A DNA stretch of 7,654 bases from an uncultured Lysobacter sp. (GCA_902805755.1 CADCUA010000353.1:1-7654); one strand, 5' to 3'; counted from the stretch's first letter, positions 1 through 6,364 are shown. Notes: generated by a model not told the origin, from the sequence alone. Numbers and translations: made by a program.

Positions 1-51
1 GACGTCCTGGAAAATGACGTCGCGGTATTCGGGATGGATGCCGGTTTTCAT
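1..51 (-). CDS. rpmE2: Ribosomal protein L31, type B (partial, N-terminal 17 codons)
   Basis: Seventeen codons are visible from an ATG at 51 to the left edge of the window, where the gene is cut. They translate to MKTGIHPEYRDVIFQDV. The start M-K-x-x-I-H-P-x-Y is the signature of bacterial ribosomal protein L31, a late-assembling large-subunit protein that bridges to the small subunit. In the zinc-binding L31 (E. coli RpmE) a cysteine is expected at residue 16. Here residue 16 is Asp, and F-Q-D-V follows the pattern of the cysteine-free type B form (YkgM/RpmE2 family). The start codon is preceded only by a weak GGTG (56-59) as a possible ribosome binding site. A sigma70-like promoter lies just upstream at 84-113, so the gene probably has its own transcription start. 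The family is recognised from a short stretch, but the match is distinctive. The C-terminal part was not seen. Confidence 0.85.
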   Translation of the reverse strand, partial: MKTGIHPEYRDVIFQDV

Positions 52-83
52 GGCACACCAATTGGCTGCAAGGGAAGCCCGGC

Positions 84-113
84 AGTATATGCGCCCCTAT
101 CGGGAGTGCGCAA
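84..113 (-). promoter_or_regulatory. Candidate sigma70-type promoter for rpmE2
   Basis: Read on the minus strand, a -35-like TTGCGC (108-113) is followed after 18 bases by TATACT (84-89), which matches five of six bases of the -10 consensus. The start point would lie near 77 and give a leader of about 26 bases before the rpmE2 ATG at 51. The promoter sits in the 80-base gap after the nucleoside hydrolase gene, whose stop codon is at 132-134. I saw no clear Zur-type palindrome, although type B L31 genes are zinc-regulated in several bacteria. The assignment rests on consensus and spacing only. Confidence 0.55.
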
Positions 114-131
114 GCACCGGAATGAAACCCG

Positions 132-1067
132 TCAGACAACAGCCAGCGCCGCCTCGATCAACTGCTCGAACCGGCGCTGCTCGTAGCGCATGACGATCGC
201 GACGTTGTCCGCGCCACCATGCTGGCGCTGCCAGTCGACGACCGTGGCGCCACGGGTGTGGCGTCCGTCCAGCTCGACCGCAAGCGGCCGCTCCACGACC
301 TTCAGGGTTCCGGCCGGAACCAGTGCGTGCGCCATCGCGAGTGCGTCGGCCGAATGCCATTTCTCGCCGCGACGTTCCGCCGACCATGCGCGCGTCTGCC
401 GTGAGATCGAATCGTAGAAGCGTGCGCGCGGACTGTCGGCGCGCAGCCACGCGTCCACGCGCTCATGCAGCAGGCCGTGTGCGAGCACCGCTTCCCAGTC
501 CACCAGTTCGATTTTCGGAAACGCGGCGAACACGATGTGCGCCGCTTCGGGATCGAATGCGATATTGAATTCGGCAGCCGCCGTGATGTTGCCGTGGGCC
601 GAAACCGCACCGCCCATCACCACGAAACGCGCGATGCGCTGCGGCAGCGTCGGGTCGAGTTTCAGCGCGAGTGCGATGTTCGTCAGCGGGCCGAGCGCGA
701 CCAGCAGCAGCCGGCCGGCGTGCTCATGCGATAGCCGGATGATCGCGAGCGCCGCATGCTCGTCCTCCACGCGTCGATCAGTCGGCTCGTAGCCGGTGTC
801 GCCGAAACCGTCGCGTCCGTGCACATAGGCCGCATCGCGCGCGGGATGCAGCAGCGGCGAATCGCAGCCCGCGAACACCGGCGCCTGCACCCGGGCGATC
901 TCGCACAGCTTGAGCGTGTTTGCGACGGTGTACTGCAGGCCGACGTTGCCGGCGGTCACGGTCAGGCCAACCAGCGAATGGCGCGCGTCATTGAACGCCA
1001 TCAGCAGGGCGAGCGCGTCGTCGACGCCGGGATCGGTGTCGATCAGAAGGGGAATGGTCGATGTCAT
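132..1067 (-). CDS. Nucleoside hydrolase (inosine/uridine-preferring family)
   Basis: This 311-residue protein belongs to the calcium-dependent nucleoside hydrolases, which cleave the N-glycosidic bond of ribonucleosides to give ribose and a free base for salvage. The family hallmark D-T-D-P-G-V-D-D is at residues 10-17, with D12, D16 and D17 as the predicted calcium and water ligands. Other conserved blocks are HGRDGFGD (83-90), ALGPLTNIAL (124-133), VVMGGA (149-154) and AEFNIAFDPEAA (165-176), whose E166 and N168 should bind ribose. D241 in SADALAMA is the predicted last calcium ligand. The residue before it is Ala, not the His found in the Crithidia enzyme and E. coli RihA/RihB, so base preference cannot be predicted. 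The length matches the family (about 300-315). I chose the ATG at 1067 because the hallmark motif then begins near residue 10, as in relatives; an upstream in-frame start at 1109 would add 14 unlikely residues. The gene follows recG after 51 bases. A weak GAG or a leaderless message would serve initiation. Confidence 0.9.
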   Translation of the reverse strand: MTSTIPLLIDTDPGVDDALALLMAFNDARHSLVGLTVTAGNVGLQYTVANTLKLCEIARVQAPVFAGCDSPLLHPARDAAYVHGRDGFGDTGYEPTDRRVEDEHAALAIIRLSHEHAGRLLLVALGPLTNIALALKLDPTLPQRIARFVVMGGAVSAHGNITAAAEFNIAFDPEAAHIVFAAFPKIELVDWEAVLAHGLLHERVDAWLRADSPRARFYDSISRQTRAWSAERRGEKWHSADALAMAHALVPAGTLKVVERPLAVELDGRHTRGATVVDWQRQHGGADNVAIVMRYEQRRFEQLIEAALAVV

Positions 1068-1073
1068 CGCTCG

Positions 1074-1079
1074 ATTATG
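1074..1079 (-). promoter_or_regulatory. Possible -10 element for the nucleoside hydrolase gene
   Basis: On the minus strand CATAAT, five of six matches to TATAAT, ends exactly 6 bases before the ATG at 1067. A transcript from it would start at or next to the start codon and be leaderless. No convincing -35 hexamer lies 16-18 bases upstream, so the call is weak. The alternative is simple co-transcription with recG. Confidence 0.3.
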
Positions 1080-1095
1080 CAGTCTGAACGCGTCA

Positions 1096-1124
1096 GCCTG
1101 ATTGCACATTCGTGTGCGTCAGGC
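1096..1124 (-). repeat. Hairpin-forming inverted repeat spanning the recG stop codon
   Basis: The outer arms GCCTGA (1096-1101) and TCAGGC (1119-1124) are perfectly complementary. Inside them GCACA (1104-1108) and TGTGC (1113-1117) pair around a four-base loop, giving 11 pairs with a TT/G internal loop. Pairing can resume outside a single mismatch as far as 1091 and 1129. The recG stop codon (1119-1121) lies in one outer arm. No run of T follows on the minus strand, so this is not a canonical intrinsic terminator. It could still slow polymerase, end transcription with a factor, or protect the 3' end of the recG message. Confidence 0.6.
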
Positions 1125-3284
1125 CGATGCATACCGCGTGGCGCTGCCGATCCAGCGCTCCACCAGCCGTTCGGCCGTGGCAGGCGCCTGCGTGAGCAGC
1201 CGCTCGCCAATTTCCTGCACCTGCGGCAGCAGATCGGCATCGCGACCGAGGTCCGCAAGCCGGAAACCGGCCAGGCCGGTTTGGCGCGTCCCCAGCAGTT
1301 CACCCGGGCCGCGCAACTCCAGGTCCTTCTCGGCGATGACGAACCCGTCGTTCGTCTCGCGCATGGTCGCTAGCCGCTCGCGCGCCATCTGCGACAACGG
1401 CGGCTGGTACAGCAGTACGCAACTCGACGCCGCACTGCCGCGCCCCACGCGGCCGCGCAACTGGTGCAGCTGGGCCAGTCCGAGGCGCTCGGCGTTCTCG
1501 ATGATCATCAACGACGCGTTCGGCACGTCGACGCCGACCTCGATCACGGTCGTAGCAACCAGCAGATCGATGTCCCCGTTCTTGAACGCCTGCATCGTCG
1601 CCTGCTTTTCCGCCGGCTTGAGCCGGCCATGCACCAGGCCCACGCGCAGCTGCGGCAACTGTTTCGACAGCGATTCGAACGTGGTCTGCGCGGCCTGCGC
1701 TTCGATGCGCATTCCGCCCGTGGGCTTCGCAGCGCCGGGCTTGCCAGGCTCGTCCTCCATCTCCTCGATCAGCGTGCAGACCCAGTACGCCTGGCGGCCT
1801 TCCGCGCAGGCGGCGCGGATGCGCTCGACCAGCTCCGGCCGCCGCTCCGCGCCGAGCGCAACGGTCTGCACCGGCGTGCGGCCCGGCGGCAGCTCGTCGA
1901 TGGCGGATACATCGAGGTCGGCATAGGCCGCCATGGCCAGCGTGCGCGGGATCGGCGTTGCCGTCATGACCAGTTGATGCGGCACGACCGAATCCGCACC
2001 GACGCTGCCGCCAGCGCCCTTGTCGCGCAATGCCAGGCGCTGATGCACGCCGAACCGGTGCTGTTCGTCGACGATGGCAAGCGCGAGATCGCAGAACACG
2101 ACGCCTTCCTGCATCAGCGCATGCGTGCCGACGACGACCTGCGCCGCGCCGGACGCGACCTCGGCCAGCACCTGCGCGCGGGCGCGTCCCGTGACCTTGC
2201 CGGCCAGCCACGCCACGCGCACGCCCAGCGGTTCCAGCCAGCCACGCAGGTTGCCCAGGTGCTGCTCGGCCAGCAGTTCGGTCGGCGCCATCAGTGCGAC
2301 CTGCTTTCCGGACGCGACCGCGAGCATCGCGGCGAGCGCGGCGACCACGGTCTTGCCACTGCCCACATCGCCCTGTACCAGCCGCAGCATCGGCGAAGGC
2401 CGCTGCAGGTCGGCATGGATCTCGTCGAACACGCGCTGTTGCGCGCGGGTGAGCTGGAACGGCAACGCCGCGCGTAATTGGTCCACCAGCCTCGTGTCAC
2501 GCAGCACCGGCGCGGCATGCGCCTGCTGCGCGAGGCGCTGGCGGCGCAGGCTCAGGTGATGGGCCAGCAGCTCTTCGATGACCAGGCGGCGCTGCGCCGG
2601 ATGCGTACCGGCGAGCAGCGCGCTCACGTTCGCATCCGCCGGCGGCCGATGCACGGTCAGCAGCGCCTCGCGCATGGACGGCAATTGCAGCGCCGAACGC
2701 AGCCCCGATGGCAGCAGTTCCAGCGAATCGTCGCCGGGCAGCCGGTCCAGCGCCAAGCCGATCAGGCGCCGCAACGCGGCCGGGCCAATGCCTTCGATGG
2801 CGGGATAGACCGGATCGAGGCTGGTGCCCAGAACCTCGGCTTCGTCGTCCTCGAGCAGGCGGTAGCTGGGATGGACGATCTCCAGCCCGTTCTGCCCCGG
2901 GCGCGGCGTGCCGTAGCAGCGGATGCGTGCGCCGGGGCGGAACTGCGCGGCCTGCGCGGCGCGGAAATGGAAAAACCGCAGCACCAGCGTCGCGCGCGAG
3001 TCGTCGCCGATCGCCACGCGCATCGTCGGCCGGTAACGGAAGCCGCGCTCGACCGCTTCGATGCGACCTTCGACCTGCGCCGCCACGCCCGGCTGCAACA
3101 GCCGGACCGGGGTGAGCTTCGTGCGGTCCTCGTACTGCCGCGGCAATTGCAACCACAGATCCTGCAGCGTGAACAGGCCGCGCGACGCGAGCTTCTCCGC
3201 GACTTTCGGCCCGCAGCCCGGCAACGCGGTCAGCGGCGTTTCACCGATGGCCGCGAGTGCAGGAGCAGGACGCGCGCGCAACAT
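1119..3284 (-). CDS. recG: ATP-dependent DNA helicase RecG
   Basis: RecG is a monomeric double-strand DNA translocase that remodels stalled replication forks, regresses them to four-way junctions and helps process recombination intermediates. The 721-residue protein has the full family layout. The N-terminal wedge/OB region (about 15-210) contains LPRQYEDRT (48-55). The superfamily 2 motor follows: Walker A GDVGSGKT (305-312, K311), the Walker B box DEQH (406-409), TATPIPRTL (441-449), LVHGR (550-554), ATTVIEVGVDVP (577-588) and QLRGRVGRG (608-616). The C-terminal TRG region, including NDGFVIAEKDLELRGPGELL (645-664), couples ATP use to translocation. Compared with the E. coli protein (693 residues) as I recall it, there are short Gly/Pro/Ala-rich insertions near 423-434 and 511-525, probably surface loops. 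The ATG at 3284 is preferred; a TTG lies one codon upstream. The gene begins 6 bases after the ridA stop codon with no clear ribosome binding site, which suggests translational coupling. The end overlaps a hairpin. Confidence 0.98.
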   Translation of the reverse strand: MLRARPAPALAAIGETPLTALPGCGPKVAEKLASRGLFTLQDLWLQLPRQYEDRTKLTPVRLLQPGVAAQVEGRIEAVERGFRYRPTMRVAIGDDSRATLVLRFFHFRAAQAAQFRPGARIRCYGTPRPGQNGLEIVHPSYRLLEDDEAEVLGTSLDPVYPAIEGIGPAALRRLIGLALDRLPGDDSLELLPSGLRSALQLPSMREALLTVHRPPADANVSALLAGTHPAQRRLVIEELLAHHLSLRRQRLAQQAHAAPVLRDTRLVDQLRAALPFQLTRAQQRVFDEIHADLQRPSPMLRLVQGDVGSGKTVVAALAAMLAVASGKQVALMAPTELLAEQHLGNLRGWLEPLGVRVAWLAGKVTGRARAQVLAEVASGAAQVVVGTHALMQEGVVFCDLALAIVDEQHRFGVHQRLALRDKGAGGSVGADSVVPHQLVMTATPIPRTLAMAAYADLDVSAIDELPPGRTPVQTVALGAERRPELVERIRAACAEGRQAYWVCTLIEEMEDEPGKPGAAKPTGGMRIEAQAAQTTFESLSKQLPQLRVGLVHGRLKPAEKQATMQAFKNGDIDLLVATTVIEVGVDVPNASLMIIENAERLGLAQLHQLRGRVGRGSAASSCVLLYQPPLSQMARERLATMRETNDGFVIAEKDLELRGPGELLGTRQTGLAGFRLADLGRDADLLPQVQEIGERLLTQAPATAERLVERWIGSATRYASA

Positions 3285-3290
3285 CAATCG

Positions 3291-3674
3291 TCAGTCGAGC
3301 ACCATGACCGCATCGACCTCGAACGCGGCGCCGCGCGGCAGGCCGGCGACCTCCACGGTCGAACGGGCCGGGAACGGCGCCTGGAAGTATTCGGCCATCA
3401 CCGCATTCACCGCGGCGAACTCGCCCAGGTCGGTGAGGTAAAGGCCGAGCCGCACGATCTGGCCCAGCGAGCCGCCCGCGGCTTCGCACACCGCGCGCAG
3501 GTTGTCGAAGGCGCGACGCGCCTGCACGCTCGCATCGCCTTCTACCAGCGTGCCGGTCTGCGGGTCCAGCGCGATCTGCCCCGAGAAATACACGGTATTG
3601 CCGGCGCGCACGGCCTGCGAATACGGCCCGATCGCGGCCGGTGCCTGCTCGGTGTGGATGATCGTGCGGGTCAT
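3291..3674 (-). CDS. ridA: Reactive intermediate/imine deaminase RidA
   Basis: RidA (YjgF/YER057c/UK114 family) is a small cytosolic trimeric enzyme that hydrolyses reactive enamines and imines released by pyridoxal-phosphate enzymes such as threonine dehydratase, so protecting other such enzymes from damage. The 127-residue length is typical. Key residues of the RidA subfamily are present: Y18 in GPYSQA (16-21), R104 in PARSTVEV (102-109), which binds the substrate carboxylate, and E119 in FEVDAV (118-123), which positions the catalytic water. The block FSGQIALDP (30-38) is also characteristic. The start at the ATG 3674 is supported by a GGAG (3682-3685) 7 bases upstream and by homology; an upstream in-frame start would add 17 residues with no family counterpart. 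The gene lies 75 bases after spoT and 6 bases before recG, without an evident promoter, so it is probably part of a spoT–ridA–recG transcript. Confidence 0.95.
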   Translation of the reverse strand: MTRTIIHTEQAPAAIGPYSQAVRAGNTVYFSGQIALDPQTGTLVEGDASVQARRAFDNLRAVCEAAGGSLGQIVRLGLYLTDLGEFAAVNAVMAEYFQAPFPARSTVEVAGLPRGAAFEVDAVMVLD

Positions 3675-3681
3675 GCGATAG

Positions 3682-3685
3682 CTCC
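3682..3685 (-). promoter_or_regulatory. Ribosome binding site of ridA
   Basis: GGAG on the minus strand lies 7 bases before the ATG at 3674 and fixes the start of ridA. A small hairpin (TTCGG 3687-3691 pairing with CCGAA 3697-3701, with two more pairs beyond a mismatch at 3684-3685) could partly cover it. Confidence 0.65.
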
Positions 3686-3713
3686 GTTCGGAAAGGCCGA
3701 ATGGTAACGGCTG

Positions 3714-3740
3714 GCGTCGCAGCAACGGCGACGGCGACGC
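3714..3740 (-). repeat. Inverted repeat in the spoT–ridA gap
   Basis: GCGTCGC (3714-3720) and GCGACGC (3734-3740) form a perfect 7-base inverted repeat with a 13-base loop. A second copy of GCGACG at 3728-3733 allows an alternative 6-pair stem with a 7-base loop. It begins 10 bases after the spoT stop codon. No T run follows on the minus strand, so it is not a classical terminator. It may stabilise or modulate the message between spoT and ridA, or be a chance product of high GC content. Confidence 0.35.
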
Positions 3741-3749
3741 ACAGCGCAG

Positions 3750-5945
3750 TTACATCCGCTGCACGCCCAGTACGACCCCGAGCCTGCGCACGCGGCGCAG
3801 CACATCGGCCAGATGGCGCCGGTCGATCACCTCGATCGCGAAGCGCAACACCGCAAGATTCGTGTCGCGCTCGAGGTACTCGACGCGGTCGATGTTCGAT
3901 TCGGCTTCGGCGATCGCGGCGGCGACCTGCGCCAGTGCGCCGGGGCGGTTGTCCAGTTCGACGCGCAATGCGGCGCCGAAATCGCCGGCAACCTCGCGGT
4001 CCCAGCCGATCGATACCCAGCGGTCCGGCGACTTGCGGTAATCGGCAACGTTCGGGCATTCGAGCCGGTGCACGACCACGCCGCGGCCGGCCGTGTGGTA
4101 ACCCATGATGTCGTCGCCCGGGACCGGCAGGCAGCAGTTCGCGAAGCTCACCACGCCGCGCTCGGCGCCGGTGATCAGGATCTTGTCTTCCGGCAGGCCC
4201 GTGCGATGCGGCGTGCGCGTCTTGCCCTGCACTTCGCGCAGCAACGTCAGTGCAACCTGCTGCGGCATGCGGTTGCCCAGCGCGATTTCGGCGAGCAGTG
4301 CTTCCAGCCGCGGGAAACGGTGTTCAACCAGATACGCATCGAGCCGCGACGCCGGCAGGCGCTCGAGCGAGGTGTCCAGCGCTTCGAGCGCGCGATCGAG
4401 CATGCGATGGCCGAGCTGCACCGCATCCTCGTGTTCCAGATGCTTGAGCTGCTGGCGTATCGCCGTGCGCGCCTTGCCGGAGACAACGAACTCCAGCCAT
4501 TGCGGCTTCGGCAACGAGGCCTTCGCGGTGATGATGTCCACGCGCTGGCCGCTGGCGAGCTTCGTGCGCAGCGGCACCAGCCGCCCGTCGACGCGCGCGG
4601 TCACCGCATGGTTGCCGATGTCGGTGTGCACCGCATAGGCGAAATCGAGCGCTGTCGCATTGCGCGGCAGCGACAGGATGTCGCCCTTCGGCGTGAACAG
4701 GTAGACCTCGTCGGGGAACAGGTCGACCTTGACGTTCTCGAGGAACTCCAGCGACGAGCCGGTTGAACGCTGCGACTCGACCAGCCCGTTGATCCAGGTA
4801 TGTGCGCGGCTCTGCGCGCTGTTCGGGCCTTCGCCGCCGTTCTTGTACGACCAGTGCGCCGCGATGCCGCGCTCGGCGATCAGGTCCATTTCCTCGGTGC
4901 GGATCTGCACCTCGACCGGCGAGCCGTACGGGCCGAACAGCACGGTGTGCAGCGACTGGTAGCCGTTCGCTTTCGGGATCGCGATGAAATCGCGGAAGCG
5001 CGAATCCAAAGGTTTGTAGGCCGCGTGCACTACGCCAAGCGCGTGGTAACAGTCCGGCACCGAGCGCACCACGATGCGGTAACCGAACACGTCCATCACC
5101 TGGGCGAAGTTCTTGTGCTCGGCGCGCATCTTCGAATAGATGCTCCAGGGCGATTTCACCCGGCTGATCAACCGGTGATGCAGTTTTTCCTTCGCCAAGC
5201 GCTGCGCGAGGTTCGCTTCGATCTGCACCAGTGATTCACGCCGCACCACCGGCTGGGTGCGCAGGCGCTTGTCGATCACCGCATGGCGCCACGGATGCAG
5301 TGCGCGGAAGCCCAGGTCCTGCAGCTCGGCCTTGATCAGGTTCATGCCCAGGCGCTGGGCGATCGGTGCGTAGATCTCCAGCGTCTCGCGCGCGATGCGG
5401 TGGCGCGCCTCCATGCTCTGCGCACCGAGCGTGCGCATGTTGTGCAGGCGGTCGGCGAGCTTGATCAGGATGACGCGCAGGTCACGCGACATCGCCAGCA
5501 GCATCTTGCGAAAGCTCTCGGCCGCGGCTTCCTGACGATCACGGAAGTGCAGCTTGTCGAGCTTGGTGACGCCGTCCACGAGTTCCGCGACCGTGGCGCC
5601 GAACTCACGGACCAGCGCGTCGTGCGAGAGCGGCGTGTCTTCCAGCGTGTCGTGCAGGATGGCTGCAATGAGCGTTTCGACATCCAACCCCTGGTCGGCA
5701 AGCACCTTCGCGACCGCGACGGGATGCGTGATGTACGGCTCACCGGACTTGCGCGTCTGGCCCACATGCGCGGCCGCGCCGACCGCCCAGGCGCGACGCA
5801 GGCGCGCGCGCTGCGCGTCGTCGAGATAATGCGCCGCGCGCTCGAGTTCGGCGACGTAATCCGGCAGCGCCTGGCCGTCGACCAGCACCGGGGAGGTAAC
5901 GGTGGTCGACGTGGACGGGCTGAGGGCGGTCTGATGGGGAACCAT
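3750..5945 (-). CDS. spoT: Bifunctional (p)ppGpp synthetase/hydrolase SpoT
   Basis: SpoT is the long RelA/SpoT homologue that makes and degrades the stringent-response alarmone (p)ppGpp. The 731-residue protein contains, in order: an HD hydrolase domain with H74 (ITHP), H98-D99 (LHDTLEDT) and D165 (LADRLHNMRT), all intact; a synthetase domain (about 255-370) with FRDFIAIPKANGYQSLHT (317-334) and EVQIRTEEMD (345-354); a TGS domain (about 407-472, DLFPDEVYLFTPKGD); a helical region; a zinc-finger/RIS region with C604-C605, H626 and C630; and a C-terminal ACT domain (about 658-731, NRPGALAQV). The RXKD motif of bifunctional enzymes appears as R316-F-R-D319, not the EXDD of monofunctional RelA. 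Both activities are therefore expected, though the synthetase needs testing. The N-terminus has about 28 residues more than E. coli SpoT, rich in Ser, Thr and Pro. The ATG at 5945 has no ribosome binding site, and a -10-like box ends 6 bases before it. The gene lies 119 bases after rpoZ, beyond a terminator. Confidence 0.97.
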   Translation of the reverse strand: MVPHQTALSPSTSTTVTSPVLVDGQALPDYVAELERAAHYLDDAQRARLRRAWAVGAAAHVGQTRKSGEPYITHPVAVAKVLADQGLDVETLIAAILHDTLEDTPLSHDALVREFGATVAELVDGVTKLDKLHFRDRQEAAAESFRKMLLAMSRDLRVILIKLADRLHNMRTLGAQSMEARHRIARETLEIYAPIAQRLGMNLIKAELQDLGFRALHPWRHAVIDKRLRTQPVVRRESLVQIEANLAQRLAKEKLHHRLISRVKSPWSIYSKMRAEHKNFAQVMDVFGYRIVVRSVPDCYHALGVVHAAYKPLDSRFRDFIAIPKANGYQSLHTVLFGPYGSPVEVQIRTEEMDLIAERGIAAHWSYKNGGEGPNSAQSRAHTWINGLVESQRSTGSSLEFLENVKVDLFPDEVYLFTPKGDILSLPRNATALDFAYAVHTDIGNHAVTARVDGRLVPLRTKLASGQRVDIITAKASLPKPQWLEFVVSGKARTAIRQQLKHLEHEDAVQLGHRMLDRALEALDTSLERLPASRLDAYLVEHRFPRLEALLAEIALGNRMPQQVALTLLREVQGKTRTPHRTGLPEDKILITGAERGVVSFANCCLPVPGDDIMGYHTAGRGVVVHRLECPNVADYRKSPDRWVSIGWDREVAGDFGAALRVELDNRPGALAQVAAAIAEAESNIDRVEYLERDTNLAVLRFAIEVIDRRHLADVLRRVRRLGVVLGVQRM

Positions 5946-5951
5946 GGGGCC

Positions 5952-5981
5952 AATCTACGCGGGCCGCATCGAACGGTGCAA
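5952..5981 (-). promoter_or_regulatory. Candidate spoT promoter giving a leaderless message
   Basis: On the minus strand TTGCAC (5976-5981) is followed after 18 bases by TAGATT (5952-5957), which fits TAnnnT. Six bases, GGCCCC, separate this -10 box from the spoT ATG, so transcription would begin at the A of the start codon. This agrees with the absence of any ribosome binding site. Leaderless messages have been reported in Xanthomonas. The -35 box is only a partial match, and no transcript data are available. Confidence 0.45.
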
Positions 5982-5996
5982 CGCGTCGCTGCACCG
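5974..5996. repeat. Dyad overlapping the -35 region of the candidate spoT promoter
   Basis: CGGTGCA (5974-5980) and TGCACCG (5990-5996) form a perfect 7-base inverted repeat separated by 9 bases. The left arm covers the proposed -35 hexamer of spoT (5976-5981). The size of 23 bases suits a dimeric regulator. Alternatively it forms an RNA hairpin in any transcript reading through from rpoZ. A chance origin is possible in this GC-rich gap. Confidence 0.4.
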
Positions 5997-6000
5997 CGCC

Positions 6001-6032
6001 TAAACGAAAACGGCCCCGCAGGTGCGGGGCCG
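6001..6032 (-). terminator. Intrinsic terminator after rpoZ
   Basis: CGGCCCCGC (6011-6019) and GCGGGGCCG (6024-6032) form a perfect 9-pair GC-rich stem with a four-base loop, with one more A-T pair possible at the base. On the minus strand the stem is followed at once by TTTTCGTTT, a T-rich tract. It begins 32 bases after the rpoZ stop codon. On the plus strand no T run follows, so it works in one direction only. Its placement implies that most rpoZ transcripts end before spoT. Confidence 0.87.
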
Positions 6033-6064
6033 TCCGGAATACGTTTGCGGGACTGCGCAGGCGA

Positions 6065-6364
6065 TCAGTCGTCGCCCTTGGACATGTCGTCGTCGGCCAC
6101 CACTTCGGCCGCGGCCCATTCCAGCGCCTCGCGCTCCTTGCGTTCGCGTTCGGCTTTCTCGACCGCGTCGATGTAGTCGTTATCGATGCGGCGCGCGGCG
6201 ATCTCGCGCAGCGCCAGCACGGTCGGCTTGTCGTTGGATTCGTTGTTGTCGAGCTGGGACTCGACGCCGTTGGCCAGCTGGCGCGCGCGCTTGGCGGCCA
6301 TCATCACGAGTTCGAAGCGGTTATCGACCACTTCAAGGCAATCTTCTACGGTAATGCGGGCCAT
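6065..6364 (-). CDS. rpoZ: DNA-directed RNA polymerase omega subunit
   Basis: Omega is the small RNA polymerase subunit that chaperones the beta' subunit into the enzyme and, in E. coli, forms part of a ppGpp-binding site with it. The 99-residue protein starts [11 protein letters not shown] and carries the conserved blocks [15 protein letters not shown] (16-30) and [16 protein letters not shown] (45-60). A helical, charged segment (64-85) and an acidic tail DDDMSKGDD (91-99) follow. It is slightly longer than E. coli omega (91 residues) and resembles the xanthomonad form. The ATG at 6364 is supported by GGGAG (6369-6373) 4 bases upstream and by homology. A 5-pair hairpin (6376-6388) lies just 5' of that site in the leader. 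A good promoter lies at 6414-6443 and a terminator at 6001-6032, so rpoZ can form a one-gene transcript of roughly 400 bases besides any read-through from gmk. Confidence 0.97.
   Translation of the reverse strand: MARITVEDCLEVVDNRFELVMMAAKRARQLANGVESQLDNNESNDKPTVLALREIAARRIDNDYIDAVEKAERERKEREALEWAAAEVVADDDMSKGDD

Noticed and set aside
92..120. Hairpins GTGC/GCAC and CCC/GGG after the nucleoside hydrolase as a terminator
   Set aside because: The stems have three to four pairs and no T run, and they overlap the rpmE2 promoter.
3285..3287. TTG as the start codon of recG
   Set aside because: It is directly followed by an ATG in frame, which is the stronger start. The choice changes one residue only.
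2478..3707. Long open frame on the plus strand (409 codons) opposite recG and ridA
   Set aside because: It is an antisense shadow of two clearly identified genes in high-GC sequence. Its product is rich in Arg, Ala and Gln without any recognisable motif.
3813..4766. Plus-strand open frame of 317 codons opposite the C-terminal half of spoT
   Set aside because: It is an antisense shadow. The opposite strand encodes intact TGS, zinc-finger and ACT domains, and the product here resembles no known protein.
5283..6176. Plus-strand open frame of 297 codons opposite spoT and running through the rpoZ terminator
   Set aside because: It overlaps spoT, the intrinsic terminator stem and the end of rpoZ, has no family features, and follows the codon bias of the real minus-strand genes.
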